Assembly (NCBI GenBank): GCA_014695295.1
Contig: JACJNY010000046.1
Span: 42,519 to 106,518 of the forward strand
Direction of reading: 5' to 3'
Length of the DNA stretch: 64,000 nucleotides
DNA from: Microcoleus sp. FACHB-61
GTDB lineage: Bacteria; Cyanobacteriota; Cyanobacteriia; Cyanobacteriales; Microcoleaceae
How positions within the stretch are numbered: position 1 is the stretch's first letter; each line of letters starts with the position of its first letter. Both the position numbers and the translations under genes were made by a program. The notes under the pieces were generated by a model. That model searched no databases. It worked only from the letters and a program-made list of their open reading frames with translations, and was not told where the DNA came from. Below are positions 46,451 through 55,523 of this stretch, in pieces.

Positions 46451-47869
46451 ATGGAAAATTTGATGGTTAGCGTAATTATTCCCACTCACAATCGAAGCTC
46501 TTCGCTGCGGCGGGCTTTGGATGCTTTGCACTCGCAGACTTATCCGATCGACTTGATCGAAGTTATTGTAGTGGCAGATAGCTGCATTGACGATACTTGG
46601 GCAATGTTACAAGAGTACAAAGCTCCGTTTAAACTGCACGCGATCGAGGTAAATTGCCGGAGTGCTGCCATCGCCCGCAATACGGGAGCGGCTTCGGCTA
46701 CGGGGCAATTGCTGCTGTTTCTCGACGACGATATCGAAGCGCTGCCGCCTTTGGTTGAAAGCCACGTGCGCGCTCACCAAGAGCGTCCGGGATCGGCTGT
46801 CATGGGCCCATATCCGCCTAAGTTGCACGGAGGAACTAGACTTTTTGACGTGGAAGTGCGATCGTGGTGGGAAGACAAGTTTTATCAGATGAGCCAGCCT
46901 GGTCACCGATTTACTTATAAAGATTTGCTCAGCGGCAACCTTTCTTTGGATGCAGAACTGTTTGCTCGTCTCGATGGCTTTGATTCGGCTTTCGGGAACT
47001 GCGGCGGGGAAGATTACGAGTTTGGGGTGCGTTTGCTGAAAGCTGATGTACCTTTTGTTGTGGCTGCTGAAGCAGTGGGCTATCATTACGAACACGAAAC
47101 CAACAATCTCGATCGCTCTTTCGGCAGATTTCGTCAGGAAGGGCGATCGGATGTTTTGATCGGTCATCGACACCCGGAACTTAGACCGATTCTGCAGGTA
47201 GCAGCCTACGAAACAGCTTGCTCGCTGGTAGATAAAATTCTGGTGGCGGTCACGTTTTTCTGGCCGGCTGCTATGGATTTGCTGGCTCTGGGACTGAGGA
47301 AATCCCTTGATTTACTCGAAAGCTTGCGGATGCGGGGAACTTGGCGGTGGTTGCGGGCCAAATTGCGCGCTTATTGGTATTTGCGGGGTATCATCGATGA
47401 GTTGAAAAGTCAATCGGCAATTTCTAGTTTTATACAAGGAGGCCGGGCCGGTGCTGATTTGGGCGGACATGAAATTAACATCGATTTGCAGCAAGGTTGG
47501 GAAGCTGCTGAAAGCCTGCTCGACGCGGAACGACCGACTGGGGTTTACCTGTATTACGGTCAACTGACAGTCGGTCACATTTTTCCGCAAGCGGGTGCGG
47601 AACCGCTGCGGGGCGCTCACTTGCGATCGATTCTGGCGCTTCACTTTGCCGAACCCCTGGGTCGGGCGATGGCAATTAACGGTATGCCCCGCAAGGCTGA
47701 AACGATCGAAGAAAAGCCTTTAGTTGCTTTTAAAAATTACGAATTAGCAATTAATAAGTATGTCGGGGACTTTAAACTCAAAAGTCCAATCTCAAAAGTT
47801 GGGAAATTAGAAAATTGGGAAATTGCCACTCAAAACTCCCAACTCAAAACTCAGAACTTTTCTCTCTAG
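46451..47869 (+). CDS. Glycosyltransferase family 2 with repeat-derived tail
   Basis: 472 aa from the ATG at 46451; a TTG at 46436 is weaker. GT2 core: VSVIIPTHNRSSSLRRALDA, VVADSCIDDTWAML, CRSAAIARNTGAASA and the LLLFLDDDIEALPP metal site, then GGEDYEFGVRLLKADVPF. Residues ~320-425 form a separate alpha/beta region of unknown role (INIDLQQGWEAAESLLD, GVYLYYGQLTVGHIFPQ). The last ~40 residues (from about KNYELAINKY) are encoded by AATTA and AACTCAAAACTC low-complexity DNA that looks like the repeats of nearby gaps, so the original stop has probably been lost. Confidence 0.9.
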   Translation: MENLMVSVIIPTHNRSSSLRRALDALHSQTYPIDLIEVIVVADSCIDDTWAMLQEYKAPFKLHAIEVNCRSAAIARNTGAASATGQLLLFLDDDIEALPPLVESHVRAHQERPGSAVMGPYPPKLHGGTRLFDVEVRSWWEDKFYQMSQPGHRFTYKDLLSGNLSLDAELFARLDGFDSAFGNCGGEDYEFGVRLLKADVPFVVAAEAVGYHYEHETNNLDRSFGRFRQEGRSDVLIGHRHPELRPILQVAAYETACSLVDKILVAVTFFWPAAMDLLALGLRKSLDLLESLRMRGTWRWLRAKLRAYWYLRGIIDELKSQSAISSFIQGGRAGADLGGHEINIDLQQGWEAAESLLDAERPTGVYLYYGQLTVGHIFPQAGAEPLRGAHLRSILALHFAEPLGRAMAINGMPRKAETIEEKPLVAFKNYELAINKYVGDFKLKSPISKVGKLENWEIATQNSQLKTQNFSL

Positions 47870-47899
47870 TTCCCGCTGCACTATTTTCAGGAGCAACTT

Positions 47900-48469
47900 A
47901 TGGCAATAAAAGCGATGGAAATTGAGTTTGGCGAACAGATTAATCCGATTCGGAAACTAGAAAAATACAAAGGAGTTTGCATTGTGAATCTGGCTTTCCG
48001 CCGCCAAGTTTCCCAGGCTGTGGGCAATTTTGACGTTGCTCTCAATGTGGGATCTACAACTCGCGGTGCTGGGAATATGGAAATGTTTCACCGGATTTTG
48101 GCGAAGGGATACTCGACTTTTTACGATGCGATCGCTTTTGTGTGGCACTTACACCGACGCAGGGACAAGGCTTTTAGCCGGCAGTTGCAGGATAACGGGC
48201 GCAGCTTTGGGTCTTATTTACTGACGTGCGATCGCAACCGCACTGTGCCGCGCCTGGAAATTTTGCATTTTGCTTGCTCTCGGTGGCTGAACAGGTTGCT
48301 GCTGCGCTGCTTGATGCTCCCTGGCCGGTTGGCCTGCAAGTTGGTAGTGAGAGAGTTGCTAGGATCTCTGCAAAGTCCTTTTGCTTACAGGGAAGGGTAC
48401 TTGCAAGCCCAGCGTTTGGCTGCTATTTTTGAGGTTGAACCGCTGGTAGCTGCCGGAGGTGTGCGGTGA
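47900..48469 (+). CDS. Truncated GT2-like protein (C-terminal half only)
   Basis: 189 aa. It has GNMEMFHRILAKGYSTFYD, a diverged version of the ED block seen in the first glycosyltransferase, and VWHLHRRRDKAFSRQLQDNG, comparable to SWHRHRRTWEELQKTLQGYG there. The N-terminal nucleotide-sugar half with its DDD motif is missing, so it is unlikely to be a working transferase alone. Its stop overlaps the next start (GTGA, 4 nt), so it may stay translated to couple the permease. Pseudogene or accessory subunit cannot be separated by sequence. Confidence 0.7.
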   Translation: MAIKAMEIEFGEQINPIRKLEKYKGVCIVNLAFRRQVSQAVGNFDVALNVGSTTRGAGNMEMFHRILAKGYSTFYDAIAFVWHLHRRRDKAFSRQLQDNGRSFGSYLLTCDRNRTVPRLEILHFACSRWLNRLLLRCLMLPGRLACKLVVRELLGSLQSPFAYREGYLQAQRLAAIFEVEPLVAAGGVR

Positions 48470-49257
48470 GAAATGCGGGAACGCTGGTTTATCGGCGCAA
48501 AATGGCTCATTGGTTCGATTTGCTGCGGGTGTTGGTCGATCGCGATATGAAATTACTTTACAAGCGATCGACCTTGGGGATTGCTTGGACTTTAATCAGT
48601 CCGCTGTTACAGTTGGCTGTATTTTCCTTTTTGTTTCGCTCTGTCGTACCCCTTAATATTCCAAAATTTTCTTCCTTTGCTTTCAGCGGCTTGTTAATCT
48701 GGAATTGGTCTCAAACGGTATTATTTAAATCCACGGCATTAATTACCAATCATAAGCCACTAATCAGGCAGCCAAATTTCCCCCCGGCAATTTTGCCGGT
48801 AGTCACGACGACGACGGGGCTCATTCACTTTTTCTTAGCATTGCCGGTGTTACTTATCTTTCTGGCAATTGATGGCGCTCCTCTGAATGCAGTGCTCTTG
48901 TTGTTGCCGCTGCTGATGATTATTCAGTTTTTCCTGACAGTTAGTTTTGCTTATCCCCTTGCCGCTTTGAATGTCACTTTCCGCGACACTCAGCACACTT
49001 TGGGAGTAGTTTTGCAGATGCTGTTTTACCTGACTCCGATTTTCTACGACATCAGCAGCGTCCCGGAAAAATTTAAGATTTTTTATTACTTAAATCCAAT
49101 GGTGCCGCTGATTGAAGCTTACCGCGCCATACTTCTTAAAGGTATGCAGCCGGATTGGTCTGCTCTGTTAATTTTGAGCTTGGCTGTGGCGGCTCTTTTA
49201 CCCATCGGACTGGGAATTTTTAGACGGCAAAGCGCTCATTTTGTGGAGGAAGTGTAA
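48466..49257 (+). CDS. Polysaccharide ABC-2 type permease (Wzm-like)
   Basis: 263 aa, GTG start overlapping the previous stop. Begins with the conserved LLRVLVDRDMKLLYKRSTLGIAWTLISPLLQ block of polysaccharide/polyol-phosphate exporters, followed by six hydrophobic helices and YYLNPMVPLIEAYRAILL. Forms the membrane channel with the ATPase encoded next (its ATG follows the stop directly). Exports a lipid-linked glycan across the inner membrane. Confidence 0.92.
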   Translation: MRNAGTLVYRRKMAHWFDLLRVLVDRDMKLLYKRSTLGIAWTLISPLLQLAVFSFLFRSVVPLNIPKFSSFAFSGLLIWNWSQTVLFKSTALITNHKPLIRQPNFPPAILPVVTTTTGLIHFFLALPVLLIFLAIDGAPLNAVLLLLPLLMIIQFFLTVSFAYPLAALNVTFRDTQHTLGVVLQMLFYLTPIFYDISSVPEKFKIFYYLNPMVPLIEAYRAILLKGMQPDWSALLILSLAVAALLPIGLGIFRRQSAHFVEEV

Positions 49258-51330
49258 ATGCGTGAAGCAATTATTGTCAAAGGTTTGGGTAAGCGTTTTA
49301 ACCGCTACTCTACCGCGAAACCTCATACGATTATGGAAGCCGCTTTGTCCGGTTGGTGGAAGCTGAAGCCGGAGGCGAGTTTTTGGGCGCTGCGGAATAT
49401 AAATTTTACTGTTTCTCCGGGCGAAATGCTGGGAATTCTTGGCAAGAATGGCGCGGGAAAATCAACGCTGCTGCAACTTGTCGGCGGTATTTGCCGGGCT
49501 GAGGAAGGATCTATTAAAGTTAACGGCAGAATTGGCGGCTTGTTGGATTTGGGTGCGAGTTTTCACACGGATCTAACGGGCAGAGAAAACGTGTTTGTGG
49601 GTGCGGTGGTGGCCGGTTTGACTCGCCGGGAAGTGGCGCGCAGGTTTGACGATATTGTGGAATTTGCAGAGTTAAAACAGTTTATTGACAGCCCGACGCG
49701 GACTTACAGTACGGGGATGAAAATGCGGCTGGCTTTTTCGGTGGCGGTGCATACCGATCCCGAAGTGCTTTTAGTTGATGAACATCTGTCGGTTGGTGAT
49801 GTGGCTTTTCAAACTAAATGTTTGAATAAGATAACTGAGTTTAAGAATCAAGGATGTGCGATTGTTTTGATTTCTCACACCGCATCGCAAATTCAGAAAA
49901 TGTGCGATCGGGCTTTGTGGCTGAAATCAGGTGAAGTCGTGGCTTATGGGGAACCGGAAGTGGTAGTCGGTCAGTATTTGTCAGAAATGCGATCGTCCAC
50001 AGAAAATCGCACTCCCCTGCGTGCTGCTGAAGCTACAAGTAGCGGCTCGCCACTGGGAGGTAATCAGAATCGCTTCGGTTCTATGGAAGTAGAAATTACC
50101 GATGTCAAAGTGTCGCCAAATACGGAAATAGATAGCGGTGATGCTATTAGCATTGAAATTCATTATTCGGTGGCGCAGGAAATTTCTGCTGCGATTTTTG
50201 CAGTGACAATCAGCCGAGAAGATGGTCAAAGTTGTTTTGAGACTAATACTAATCAAATGGGCAGACTGCTGCCGCTGGTGAAAGGGAAAGGCAAAATCCG
50301 GCTGCAAATAGATAGGCTGGATTTAGGAAACGGTCAGTATTACGTGAATGCTGGGGTTTACGAAGAAACTTTGGCTTACGCCTACGATTATCATTGGCAG
50401 GTTTATCCGCTGTACGTGCGATCGACTGTAAACCAAAAAACGATTCTTTGTCCGCCCTTCCGCTGGGAATTTGAGGGCAAAATGCCGCTTCGGGATTTAC
50501 CCGAACCAGCCGCTCCGATGTACAATTTGGATAAAAATAATCCCGGCTACGCCAATATTGCAAATCAGTTGGGAAATAAGCAAAAACCTGACTTTTTAAT
50601 TGTTGGCGCTCAAAACTGCGGCACGGAATCTCTATACGGCTATCTCGCAAATCACTTACAAATTATTAAAGAAGGTTCTCGCGAAATTAACTTTTTTGAT
50701 TTGAATTTTGAGCGTGGTGTTGAGTGGTACAGCAAGCAGTTGACGCGGAGTTTAGCGGGTGAGAAGGTGCTGCTGTGGGAGATGAGTGCTTACTATATTT
50801 ATCATCCTTTGGTGGCGGAGCGAGTTTACAAGTGTTTCCCGGATGTTAAGCTGATTGTGATGCTGCGAAACCCGGTAGAACGGGCATGGATGCACTATCA
50901 TTTAGAAGTGGCGAGCGGCTGCGAAAAGTTGGATTTTGAAAAGGCGATCGCTTCTGAACCTGACAGACTGAAAGGTGAGGTTGAAAGAATCAAAGCCGAT
51001 GAAGATTATTACAGTTTTAATCACCAGCATTATTCCTATTTGTCGCGCGGAATTTATGTAGAACAAATCAAAAATTGGCTAGACTATTTTCCTAGGGAAC
51101 AGTTGCTAATTCTCAAGAGCGAAGATTTTGAAGCAAATACAGGCAAAGTTTTTTCGGAAGTGTTGAGTTTCTTGGATATCAATGGGAGTGCCATTAAAGA
51201 ATCAGAAAGTCATCATGTCGATCAATACAGCAAAATGTCGCCAGAAATCGAACAAGAATTGACCAATTATTTCAAACCTTACAATCAGGAACTTTCGGAT
51301 TTATTGAAAGAGAATTTTAATTGGACTTAG
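49258..51330 (+). CDS. Wzt-like ABC ATPase fused to a sulfotransferase-like domain
   Basis: 690 aa. Residues 1-240: polysaccharide-export ATPase with Walker A GKNGAGKST (~62-70), the Wzt-type signature YSTGMKMRLAFS (~151) and Walker B VLLVDEHLSVGD. Residues ~270-410: a beta-sandwich like the Wzt carbohydrate-binding domain (MEVEITDVKVSPNTEIDSGD, GQYYVNAGVYEE). Residues ~440-690: a sulfotransferase fold with IVGAQNCGTESLYGYL where PAPS-binding loops usually read AQKCGTTSL, then IVMLRNPVERAWMHYH as the 3'-phosphate site and a late FPREQLLILKSEDF. The usual loop Lys is Asn and one Thr is Glu, so PAPS use is doubtful. The fusion places a sulfation-like domain on the exporter. Confidence 0.9.
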   Translation: MREAIIVKGLGKRFNRYSTAKPHTIMEAALSGWWKLKPEASFWALRNINFTVSPGEMLGILGKNGAGKSTLLQLVGGICRAEEGSIKVNGRIGGLLDLGASFHTDLTGRENVFVGAVVAGLTRREVARRFDDIVEFAELKQFIDSPTRTYSTGMKMRLAFSVAVHTDPEVLLVDEHLSVGDVAFQTKCLNKITEFKNQGCAIVLISHTASQIQKMCDRALWLKSGEVVAYGEPEVVVGQYLSEMRSSTENRTPLRAAEATSSGSPLGGNQNRFGSMEVEITDVKVSPNTEIDSGDAISIEIHYSVAQEISAAIFAVTISREDGQSCFETNTNQMGRLLPLVKGKGKIRLQIDRLDLGNGQYYVNAGVYEETLAYAYDYHWQVYPLYVRSTVNQKTILCPPFRWEFEGKMPLRDLPEPAAPMYNLDKNNPGYANIANQLGNKQKPDFLIVGAQNCGTESLYGYLANHLQIIKEGSREINFFDLNFERGVEWYSKQLTRSLAGEKVLLWEMSAYYIYHPLVAERVYKCFPDVKLIVMLRNPVERAWMHYHLEVASGCEKLDFEKAIASEPDRLKGEVERIKADEDYYSFNHQHYSYLSRGIYVEQIKNWLDYFPREQLLILKSEDFEANTGKVFSEVLSFLDINGSAIKESESHHVDQYSKMSPEIEQELTNYFKPYNQELSDLLKENFNWT

Positions 51331-51497
51331 GAAAATTATTTTTACCCGCAAAGAGCAAGAAGAAAGAGGGATGTTTAAAAATAATTTATAATCATAGATT
51401 AATCATACCTGTTTCTTGTCTTCCTCTGTGGGTTCAGCGCTCTCTGCATTTCGTTTTAAAATAAATCTAATTGACAAACCATTTATCAGGTATAAAA

Positions 51498-53921
51498 ATG
51501 CAACGGATATTTTTAGTAGGCTCTCCGAGAAGCGGCACAACCATGCTTCAAAGTTTATTAGCCGCTCATCCTGAAGTTATTTCTTTTCCTGAATCTAAGT
51601 TTTTTCACTATTTACTGTACAAGAAATTTTCGCGAAAGTTTGCTGGTAGGATGGAAACTTTTTTTAAGGATGAGATTAATCGCCCTGAACTTTTGCAAGG
51701 TTTTGATGATAGTCAAACTGTGGCAGCTAAAGTTAGTTGGTTTGTCGGAGTTTTGGATGGTTTGGCGGCGGAACAAAACAAAAGTATTTGGTTGGAAAAA
51801 ACGCCGGAACACATATATTTTATTGAGGATATACAGCGCTTGTTGCCGGATGCTAAATTTATACATATTTTGCGAAACAGTATGGATACAATAGCTTCTC
51901 TGCATGAGGCTACTAGGAATTCTCATGATTTGTGGGGGCCTGGTTGGGATTTAAACCACTGTATTCATCGCTGGAAGGAGGCGATGTTAATTAGTCACAA
52001 ATATGCTAAAAAATCTAATCATATATTAGTCAAGTATGAGGAAATTATAGATAATAAAATCAAAAAATTAGAAGAAATTTGTCATTTTATGGGAATTGAA
52101 TATGATGATAGAATGCTGGAATTTTATAAAGAAAAAGCTGCTCATCTCAGTTTAAATTTACCTTGGCACCAAGGGATAGAAAGAGAGGTTAAAAGTAATA
52201 AGGTTCACAAATATCATAAAATTTTTAAAAGCAATGAAATCAGATATATTTTAGATAAGATTAAGCGAGTCAAGGGTGAAATTGCCTGGAAAGTTGCGGT
52301 GGAAGTGAGCGAACCAATTTCGGATATTTACGCCTTGCAAATATGCGATCGCCTGTGCTGTACGATCGAACTAGAAGGAATTAAACTCGGTATTGTTGAA
52401 TTGCCAGTCTGCGATGGAATGGTTGCCGCTTCGGTGTTGGCTGATGCGGTTGCAGCCCAGTTTGCTTGGCAAATTCTCGCTCGCTTCTTTCAACGCAATC
52501 GCTGCGAAAGAGGCAATAGATTGTGGGAAACTTTGCTGGAACCATTGCACAATAAAAATGACTGGACGCTATTTTTGCAAGAATTATGGGGGCGTCCGCA
52601 TTGGCATTGGGAGGATTTCTACAAGCCAGAAATTGCAGAAGAAGTCCCAACAATTACGCTCGAAAAAGATTTTATTGCCTTAGAAGTGAGCGAGGAATTT
52701 GCTAATATAAAAGTTGAGCTTTCTGAAATTGACGTGCTGGTGAAAGTAGGCGGCGTTGCTGTCGGGATTGTCACTGTTGCGGTGGAAAATAATTTTGTTT
52801 CTGCTCAAAAATTGCGCTCGACAATTACTCGAAATAGCGGTTTTGAGTTGTGCGTCGCCACCGTGCGAGAGGCTTTGCTGGGAAAACCGCTCAACGGCAA
52901 GCAATCGCTGCGATCGCGCCTAGCCTCTTCTGCTCAACAAAGGTCGGATTTGCCCGACAGTTTGAATGCACCGGGTGCTGGGGGCATTTACCCGCCAAAT
53001 GCAGCGATCTTCGGTAGGCGATCGGGTGCGACTGGGACGAGTGTCAGTCGCCGGGCCGCACTCCCGGCGGCGGCGCTGCGGGAAATCGCGTCAGCGGCGG
53101 CAATTGCGGGGGAAACGACAATGGAAATTGCCCCAGAAAACGAGTTTCCAAAGCAAGTATTTTACGCGCCGGAAATCATTGGGCCAAAATCGCCGTATAG
53201 AGAAGTTTCTCACTGGGTGAAACCTCAAGTTTTTGACAATCATGGCGTTACACAAAGGCTGCCGATTCTCGCCTACCGCCGCATTTCTCCTGACGGTTTA
53301 GACGCAGTTACTCCGCAGGTTTTGGAACAACAGTTGCAGTATCTCAAAGATCGCGGTTATTATAGTGCGAGTTGGGAAACTTGGCAAAGTGCGAAACGGG
53401 ATAAAACTCCTTTACCCGGTAAAGCTGTATTGATGACTTTTGACGGTGGCTATCTCGACTTTTTCCAATATGCTTGGCCTCTGCTAAAACGCTTTGATTT
53501 TACAGCGACTGTTTTTCTTGTAGCGGAGTCGATAGGAAAGACAAATAGTTGGGAAAAAGCCGAATTTGAAGAAGTGCAGTTAATGGGATGGCCGGAAATT
53601 CGGCAACTGCGGGATGCAGGGATTGAATTCGGTTCGATGTCTGCTACTCATCAACCTCTGACTGCATTGTCGCCGGCAGAAATTGTGCGGGAGGGGGCGA
53701 AATCCCGTGCTATCTTGGAACGGGGATTAGAGAAATCTGTTAAATCTTTTGCCTATCCTTACGGGGATGTCGATCCCATCGTAGCGCATTTAATTGGAGC
53801 GAGTGGGTATATTTTTGGTGTCTCATATAGGTCAAATTTTAGCAGTTTTGACGATGCTTTACTGTCGCTGCCGCGCATTAAAGTTACAGCAGAAAATTTT
53901 TTATGGCAATTAGGTTTGTAG
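51498..53921 (+). CDS. Sulfotransferase fused to a degenerate polysaccharide-deacetylase domain
   Basis: 807 aa from the ATG at 51498; a TTG at 51471 is weaker. Residues 1-250: sulfotransferase with intact loop VGSPRSGTTML, and FIHILRNSMDTIASL as the 3'-phosphate site. Residues ~270-460: two related copies of an unassigned beta-rich unit (VEVSEPISDIYALQICDRL; LEVSEEFANIKVELSEIDV). Then a linker, and residues ~580-807 a NodB-like deacetylase. In the last, the TFDDG motif reads TFDGG (Asp649 kept, the metal Asp lost) and the SHxxTH motif reads SMSATH (first His replaced by Met714, His718 kept). So it is probably inactive as a deacetylase, or uses an altered site. Last gene of the cluster. Confidence 0.88.
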   Translation: MQRIFLVGSPRSGTTMLQSLLAAHPEVISFPESKFFHYLLYKKFSRKFAGRMETFFKDEINRPELLQGFDDSQTVAAKVSWFVGVLDGLAAEQNKSIWLEKTPEHIYFIEDIQRLLPDAKFIHILRNSMDTIASLHEATRNSHDLWGPGWDLNHCIHRWKEAMLISHKYAKKSNHILVKYEEIIDNKIKKLEEICHFMGIEYDDRMLEFYKEKAAHLSLNLPWHQGIEREVKSNKVHKYHKIFKSNEIRYILDKIKRVKGEIAWKVAVEVSEPISDIYALQICDRLCCTIELEGIKLGIVELPVCDGMVAASVLADAVAAQFAWQILARFFQRNRCERGNRLWETLLEPLHNKNDWTLFLQELWGRPHWHWEDFYKPEIAEEVPTITLEKDFIALEVSEEFANIKVELSEIDVLVKVGGVAVGIVTVAVENNFVSAQKLRSTITRNSGFELCVATVREALLGKPLNGKQSLRSRLASSAQQRSDLPDSLNAPGAGGIYPPNAAIFGRRSGATGTSVSRRAALPAAALREIASAAAIAGETTMEIAPENEFPKQVFYAPEIIGPKSPYREVSHWVKPQVFDNHGVTQRLPILAYRRISPDGLDAVTPQVLEQQLQYLKDRGYYSASWETWQSAKRDKTPLPGKAVLMTFDGGYLDFFQYAWPLLKRFDFTATVFLVAESIGKTNSWEKAEFEEVQLMGWPEIRQLRDAGIEFGSMSATHQPLTALSPAEIVREGAKSRAILERGLEKSVKSFAYPYGDVDPIVAHLIGASGYIFGVSYRSNFSSFDDALLSLPRIKVTAENFLWQLGL

Positions 53922-53977
53922 GGTGAGTCAGCCAGCGAGACTTTTCCCTCTACTCAAAATCTCTCAACAAACGCACC

Positions 53978-55201
53978 TTACAAGTGAAATCGCTTCATCA
54001 ATCCCTTTATTTTCCGCTGCAAATAACCGCCTAGCCCTCTGGAAATCTTCTCAAACTTATAATAAAATAAAATATCCATAACATCTTCAGTTTTCATATA
54101 CTTTAAATAAGAAATCATTTTATCTGTCAGTTCATCATTAACATCATCGATATATTTTCTCACCGCCAACCTTTCCGAAATATTCCATTTCTTATCAAAC
54201 TTGCGGTGCATTTCCGTCTCATAATCCCGAAAATCTGAGATTTTCCCCTCCAAATACCTTTGAATATATTTCCCGGCGATTTCCGCACCATCCATCCCGT
54301 GTCTAATTCCTTCGCCACCCAAAAAATTCACTGTCGAGACAGTATCGCCGATCGCAATTATATTATTATGCTTGCAATAAATATCCTTCAAACCAGGGCT
54401 GTACTTCAGCGTGGAACCGTGTTTGTCAATAATTTTATAATTTTTAGACTTCAGATATTCATCAATCAGTAAATCAATATATTTTTTCAGCGGTGACAAA
54501 TGCCTCACCGTTTTCGGATCTAAAAAAATGCGCCCCGCACCAACTTTCAGCCTGTTTGGTTCCATTGGGAATATCCAGGAATAACCCTTCGGCATCCATT
54601 TATCGCCCAAAAAGAAGATTAAATCACCCCTGTATTTATTGTAAACTTCCGGCTCTACTTCAATTAAATATTCGATTCCGGTTCCCGACAAAAAATCTGG
54701 CTTATCATTCTCTTTTTCGTACATAACCGCCCTAGCAAAGCCAGTAGCATCAACCAATACTTTCGTGCTAACTTTGATAAGTTTACCGTCGGATAACTGT
54801 TTAAATTCTACTGTTGTTTCGCCCTTGGCTTGTGAATGTTCGGTGTAGCGATAACCCAGCCAAACCTCACCGCCCAATCGCTCAACTTCGCTGGCCAAAA
54901 ATGCTCTAAATTTAGCAAAGTTGAGAACAACTCCCAAGCTTTCAGCAGACTCCCAAGTTTGACTGACTTTGCTAGTTTCAATAGTAAGTTTATGCCAAAA
55001 ACTGCCGATAACGGATTCGGGTAAATCGAATTGAGAGAGGGTTTCTAGAGGCGTGGCGGCGCTGGAAAAGTCATTTTTATTAAAATTGTCGTTTTGCTCT
55101 GCCAGCAAGACCTTGTGGCCTGATTTGGCTAAAATTCTCGCGCAGTGACCGCCTGCCGGGCCTGCTCCTACTATTACTATGTCAAAACTTTTTAAATTCA
55201 T
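53978..55201 (-). CDS. FAD-dependent oxidoreductase, geranylgeranyl-reductase family
   Basis: 407 aa. N-terminal FAD-binding DIVIVGAGPAGGHCARILAKSG with downstream LLAEQ, the middle VLVDATGFAR motif, and NNIIAIGDTVSTVNFLGGEGIRHGMDGAE, typical of the GG-reductase/halogenase-like group. It probably reduces an isoprenoid or lipid substrate; which one is unknown. It converges on the polysaccharide cluster and is not obviously part of it. By eye more AT-rich than dxs nearby. Confidence 0.85.
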   Translation of the reverse strand: MNLKSFDIVIVGAGPAGGHCARILAKSGHKVLLAEQNDNFNKNDFSSAATPLETLSQFDLPESVIGSFWHKLTIETSKVSQTWESAESLGVVLNFAKFRAFLASEVERLGGEVWLGYRYTEHSQAKGETTVEFKQLSDGKLIKVSTKVLVDATGFARAVMYEKENDKPDFLSGTGIEYLIEVEPEVYNKYRGDLIFFLGDKWMPKGYSWIFPMEPNRLKVGAGRIFLDPKTVRHLSPLKKYIDLLIDEYLKSKNYKIIDKHGSTLKYSPGLKDIYCKHNNIIAIGDTVSTVNFLGGEGIRHGMDGAEIAGKYIQRYLEGKISDFRDYETEMHRKFDKKWNISERLAVRKYIDDVNDELTDKMISYLKYMKTEDVMDILFYYKFEKISRGLGGYLQRKIKGLMKRFHL

Positions 55202-55523
55202 TTTGCTTTTAACTCGCTTCCAATGTCAAAAATACCTGCAGACGTATCAACTACCAAGCATTTAGTTTTCAGCCGCGGGCGGCCCATTAAAACTTCCGGT
55301 ACTCCCGCACCCACCGGGGTACAAGCCCCCGGATTCATCCGGGAAGTCGCTTTCTTCAATTCTTCAATCTCAAATCTCAAATATCAAATCGATTGACTGT
55401 CCATTGCTAGCCAGCCATAACAACCTGGATATAGCAGAGCATCAACAAGTAATTATACGCCGTTATCAGTAATAAATTCAATTTCAAAAAATAGGTAATT
55501 CTCATCACCCAATCTTCCCTCTA
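55202..55523. other. Intergenic region with palindromic repeats
   Basis: Contains CCGGGGTACAAGCCCCCGG and ATTCATCCGGG palindromes (about 55313-55345) and CAAATCTCAAATAT heptamer-like repeats. A 60-codon minus frame overlapping the flavoprotein start spans these repeats and is not supported as a gene. Confidence 0.5.

Noticed and set aside
55198..55380. 60-codon minus-strand frame overlapping the flavoprotein start
   Set aside because: It runs through GC-rich palindromes and CAAATCTC repeats, has no ribosome site and no protein-like pattern.
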